From an uncultured Lachnospiraceae bacterium (GTDB taxonomy: Bacteria > Bacillota > Clostridia > Lachnospirales > Lachnospiraceae), in contig CALZHV010000017.1 of NCBI GenBank assembly GCA_945787485.1, positions 1-18,196 of the forward strand: a DNA stretch of 18,196 nt, given 5' to 3'. How positions within the stretch are numbered: the stretch's first letter is position 1; each line of letters starts with the position of its first letter. Below are positions 14,723-18,196 of this stretch, piece after piece. The notes under the pieces are model-generated. The model had not been told where the DNA came from, searched no databases, and saw only the letters and a program-made list of their open reading frames with translations. The position numbers and the translations under genes are program-made.

Positions 14723-17700
14723 CTATGCCTTCTTTTCGCCAACTATGCTGTAAAATGCTTCAATCTTGGCATCTTCTCTGCTATAGCCTTGTTCTTCATA
14801 TTTTGCAAGAGTCAACATCATCTTCTTGTAGTCAACAGGTATAATCTTTTTGAACTTTGGAAGAAGCTTTTCAAAGTTATCAAGTACTTCTTTACCCTTA
14901 GTTGAGCCTGTTGCCGCAACATGATTTTCTATTATCTTCTTTAACTCATCCTGTTCCTGTCTGATTTCCACCTTTTCCATATTTACAAGTTCTTTATTCA
15001 AGTTTCTGTATAGGTGATTATCTTCATCAAGTACATATGCGATACCGCCGCTCATACCTGCTGCAAAATTCTTTCCTGTTGGTCCGAGTACAACTACCTT
15101 ACCGCCTGTCATATATTCACAACCATGCTCACCAACACCTTCAACTACTGCAGTTGCACCTGAATTTCTTACACAGAATCTCTCACCTGCACGACCTGCG
15201 ATATAAACCTCACCTGAAGTAGCGCCATAAAGTGCAACATTACCGATAAGAATATTATCCGCCGGAGCATAACTTGCATTTTCAGGAGCATGAACGGCAA
15301 GCTTACCACCTGAAAGTCCCTTTCCAAAGTAATCATTTGAATCACCCTTAAGATTAAGTGTAAGTCCCTTTGGAACAAATGCACCAAAGCTCTGTCCACC
15401 GTGACCGTCACAATTAATTGTAATGCTGTCATCGTCTAATCCGTTAGGATGTTTTCTAATTATTTCTGAACCGACAAGAGTACCGAAGGTTCTGTCAATA
15501 TTGCTTAAGGATACTTCAAAGCTCTTCTTGATTCCACTGTCTATTGCATTTTTAAGTGAACGTTTCTTTAAGAGTACTGACTCATCCTTAACTTCTGAAA
15601 GCTTGAAGTCATATACGCATTTTTCATCAAATACAGCTCCCTTACCATGTAAGCTGTCATCCTGTAACAAAATTTTACTAAGGTCAAGCTTGCTTGCATT
15701 TCCCTGTAAACCATCCTTTACTTTAAGAAGGTCTGTTCTACCGACAAGCTCATCCACTGTTCTGACGCCAAGCTTTGCCATGATTTCTCTAAGCTGTCTG
15801 GCAACAAATAACATAAAGTTTTCTACATATTCCGCTTTTCCGATAAATTTCTTTCTAAGCTCCGGATTTTGTGTTGCAATACCCATTGGACAAGTATCCT
15901 GGTTACAAACTCTCATCATTACGCATCCGAGAGTTACAAGCGGTGCTGTTGCAAAACCAAATTCCTCTGCACCAAGAATTGCTGCTATGGCAACATCTTT
16001 ACCGCTCATAAGCTTTCCGTCAGTTTCAATAACTACTCTGTTTCTGAGCCCGTTTGCAACAAGTGTCTGATGTGCCTCAGCAAGACCAAGCTCCCAAGGA
16101 AGACCTGCATTGTGGATAGAGCTGAGTGGTGCTGCTCCCGTACCTCCATCATATCCGGAAATAAGAATTACTCCCGCACCTGCTTTTGCAACACCTGCAG
16201 CAACCGTACCAACACCGGCTTCCGAAACAAGCTTAACCGATATTCTTGCATTCTTATTAGCATTCTTCAAATCATATATAAGCTGTGCCAAATCCTCAAT
16301 TGAATAAATATCATGATGCGGTGGTGGAGAGATAAGGCTTACACCCGGAGTTGAATGTCTTGTCTTAGCAATCCAAGGATAAACCTTAGTAGCAGGAAGA
16401 TGACCTCCCTCACCCGGTTTTGCACCCTGAGCCATCTTTATCTGTATTTCCTTAGCACTAAGCAAATATTTCTCTGTAACACCAAATCTACCGCTGGCAA
16501 CCTGCTTGATAGCTGATGACTTATCATTCATAGTTCCTGCAGTTTCAAGTCTTTCATCACTTTCACCGCCTTCACCACTATTAGACTTACCATGTAAATG
16601 ATTCATGGCAATTGCAAGTGCTTCATGAGCTTCCTCCGAGATAGAACCGTATGACATCGCACCTGTCTTAAATCTCTTTACAATTTCCTTCTCGCTTTCA
16701 ACCTTTGAAATATCAATTCCTTTGTCAGGATAATTAAATTCCATTAGACTTCTTAAGTATCCGCTTTGTTCGCCATCTATCATTTCTGTATATTGTTTAA
16801 ATTTGTTATAATCACCATCTCTTGTAGACTGCTGTAGCATATGAATTGTCTGTGGATTATATCTGTGCTCCTCGCCCTGACTTCTCATCTTATGACGTCC
16901 CATTGAAACAAGGCTCAAATCACTCTTAAGTCCGAGTGGGTCAAATGCTTTTGAATGTTGCTTATCAACTGTCTCAGCAATATCATCAAGTGTAATACCG
17001 CCGATACGGCTGACAGTTCCAGGGAAGTATTTATCAATTACTTCCGAAGAAATACCAATGGCCTCGAAAATCTTACTGCCCTGATACGACTGTATTGTAG
17101 AAATACCCATCTTTGAAGCAATCTTTACAATTCCGTGTGTGATTGCGAAGTCATAATCAGCAACTGCAGCATAATAATCCTTATTTAATAAACCATCTTC
17201 AATAAGCTGACCAATAGTTGAATGTGCAAGATATGGATTTACGGCACTTGCACCAAATCCAAGCAAAGTAGCAAAATGATGTACTTCTCTTGGCTCAGCT
17301 GATTCAAGAATAAGTGACATTGCTGTACATTTCTTTGTTTTTACAAGATGATCATGAACTGCTGCCACTGCAAGAAGTGATGGAAGTGCAACATGATTTT
17401 CATCAACACCTCTGTCTGAAAGTACAATGATGGTTGCACCTTCACGGTATGCCTTATCAACCTTTACGAACAAATGCTCAATTACAGTCTTGATTGGCGT
17501 ATTTTTGTAGAAAATAATAGGTACTGTTTCAACCTTAAAGCCATCCTTTTTCATTGACTTAATCTTGAGCATGTCAAGGTCTGACAAAATAGGATTTTCA
17601 ATCTTAAGAACCTTACAGTTTTCAGCCTGTTCCTCAAGCAAATTACCATTTTTACCAACATAAACCGTTGTTGATGTCACTATCTTCTCTCTTATGGCAT

Positions 17701-18196
17701 CGATAGGCGGGTTAGTAACCTGCGCAAACAACTGCTTGAAATAATAAAACAGCGGCTGATACTCTTTGGACAATACAGCAACAGGAGTATCAATACCCAT
17801 TGAACCAATCTGCTCTGAACCGTTTAATGCCATTGAATAAATACTGTTTCTGTATTCTTCGTATGTATATCCAAATGCCTTCTGAAGCTTTGTTCTTTCT
17901 TCCTTTGTATAGCTTACAATCTTTTCATTAGGAATCTTTAATTCTCCAAGTGTAAGAAGATTACTGTCTAACCATTCACCAAAAGGCTTCTGATTTGCAT
18001 ATTTTTCCTTGATTTCTTCATCTGAAATTACTTTTCCTTCTTTTGTATCAACAAGAAGCAATTTGCCCGGATGTAATCTTTCCTTGCACACTACATGTGC
18101 CTCGTCAAGCTCAAGGACACCAACCTCTGATGAAAGGATAAGTCTGTCATCATCCATAATGTAATATCTTGAAGGTCTAAGACCGTTTCTATCAAG
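14723..18196 (-). CDS. gltB: Glutamate synthase large subunit, N-terminus outside window
   Basis: GltB transfers the amide of glutamine to 2-oxoglutarate, giving two glutamates. The frame is open to the right edge: before the ATG at 18157 the reading continues with LDRNGLRPSRYYI, which is internal GltB sequence, so that ATG is not the start. 1157 residues are visible of about 1500; the missing part is most of the class II glutamine amidotransferase domain with its catalytic N-terminal Cys. Visible: the central domain, the FMN-binding synthase barrel (TGAMSYGSIS, SGEGGE, AKPGEGGHLPATK, ISGYDGGTGAAP), the 3Fe-4S cysteines of VCNQDTCPMGIA with the Cys six residues before (visible residues about 758, 764, 769; spacing 6 and 5 as in Azospirillum GltB), and the C-terminal GXGXG helix domain (GGQSFGAFV, GKGLSGGKLAV). 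First visible gene of the operon; its promoter and leader are outside. Confidence 0.97.
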   Translation of the reverse strand, partial: LDRNGLRPSRYYIMDDDRLILSSEVGVLELDEAHVVCKERLHPGKLLLVDTKEGKVISDEEIKEKYANQKPFGEWLDSNLLTLGELKIPNEKIVSYTKEERTKLQKAFGYTYEEYRNSIYSMALNGSEQIGSMGIDTPVAVLSKEYQPLFYYFKQLFAQVTNPPIDAIREKIVTSTTVYVGKNGNLLEEQAENCKVLKIENPILSDLDMLKIKSMKKDGFKVETVPIIFYKNTPIKTVIEHLFVKVDKAYREGATIIVLSDRGVDENHVALPSLLAVAAVHDHLVKTKKCTAMSLILESAEPREVHHFATLLGFGASAVNPYLAHSTIGQLIEDGLLNKDYYAAVADYDFAITHGIVKIASKMGISTIQSYQGSKIFEAIGISSEVIDKYFPGTVSRIGGITLDDIAETVDKQHSKAFDPLGLKSDLSLVSMGRHKMRSQGEEHRYNPQTIHMLQQSTRDGDYNKFKQYTEMIDGEQSGYLRSLMEFNYPDKGIDISKVESEKEIVKRFKTGAMSYGSISEEAHEALAIAMNHLHGKSNSGEGGESDERLETAGTMNDKSSAIKQVASGRFGVTEKYLLSAKEIQIKMAQGAKPGEGGHLPATKVYPWIAKTRHSTPGVSLISPPPHHDIYSIEDLAQLIYDLKNANKNARISVKLVSEAGVGTVAAGVAKAGAGVILISGYDGGTGAAPLSSIHNAGLPWELGLAEAHQTLVANGLRNRVVIETDGKLMSGKDVAIAAILGAEEFGFATAPLVTLGCVMMRVCNQDTCPMGIATQNPELRKKFIGKAEYVENFMLFVARQLREIMAKLGVRTVDELVGRTDLLKVKDGLQGNASKLDLSKILLQDDSLHGKGAVFDEKCVYDFKLSEVKDESVLLKKRSLKNAIDSGIKKSFEVSLSNIDRTFGTLVGSEIIRKHPNGLDDDSITINCDGHGGQSFGAFVPKGLTLNLKGDSNDYFGKGLSGGKLAVHAPENASYAPADNILIGNVALYGATSGEVYIAGRAGERFCVRNSGATAVVEGVGEHGCEYMTGGKVVVLGPTGKNFAAGMSGGIAYVLDEDNHLYRNLNKELVNMEKVEIRQEQDELKKIIENHVAATGSTKGKEVLDNFEKLLPKFKKIIPVDYKKMMLTLAKYEEQGYSREDAKIEAFYSIVGEKKA

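Noticed and set aside
15423..16070. Plus-strand open frame of 215 codons opposite gltB
   Set aside because: It lies within the GltB barrel and iron-sulfur region on the other strand; low-complexity Ser/Leu composition is typical of a shadow frame.
18155..18157. ATG at 18157 as the gltB start
   Set aside because: The frame continues to the right edge with conserved GltB residues, so the gene is cut by the window.

Overview
The window looks like the chromosome of a low-GC, Gram-positive anaerobe of the Clostridia, most likely Lachnospiraceae. The clues are an A+T-rich sequence, strong AGGAGG-type ribosome binding sites, an ANTAR regulator directly behind a type I glutamine synthetase, a large secreted protein with InlB-type repeats, and a 7TM sensor kinase paired with a receiver/winged-helix regulator. 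The family-level placement is inference from gene content. Every gene I can support lies on the minus strand, so transcription runs from right to left.

Right part (about 10.1-18.2 kb and on to 6.9 kb): a tightly packed nitrogen block in the order gltB (5' end outside the window), gltD, glnA, a small ANTAR-domain regulator, carA, carB. GS (glnA) makes glutamine, GOGAT (gltBD) turns glutamine and 2-oxoglutarate into glutamate, and CarAB spends glutamine on carbamoyl phosphate for pyrimidine and arginine synthesis. Gaps between these genes are 12, 70, 15 and 78 bp, carA and carB overlap by 8 bp, and no convincing terminator lies between them. The ANTAR protein has an RNA-binding domain attached to a receiver that has lost its phosphorylation residues, which suggests control of transcript elongation by ligand or protein binding rather than by phosphorylation. 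The gltD-glnA gap can fold into a nested stem structure that ends exactly at the glnA ribosome binding site.

Middle (about 6.0-6.9 kb): a HD-domain phosphohydrolase gene with a probable TTG start and its own likely promoter, followed by a terminator with a perfect 22-bp stem.

Left part (1-5.9 kb): a two-component system (7TM-type histidine kinase, then a receiver plus SARP/OmpR-like winged-helix regulator, joined by a 4-bp overlap), a terminator, and then a large secreted protein that runs off the left edge. That protein has a signal peptide, a jelly-roll-like N-terminal region with an EF-hand-like loop, and at least three 91-residue InlB-type repeats; two of these are almost identical at DNA level. 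A pair of 21-bp direct repeats 31 bp apart lies between the regulator gene and the surface gene and is a candidate binding site linking the two.

No tRNA, rRNA, CRISPR array, insertion sequence or phage gene was seen. Most of the window is conserved housekeeping metabolism. The parts that deserve a second look are the ANTAR-centred glutamine operon with its structured intergenic RNA, and the local sensor kinase/regulator/surface-protein circuit.
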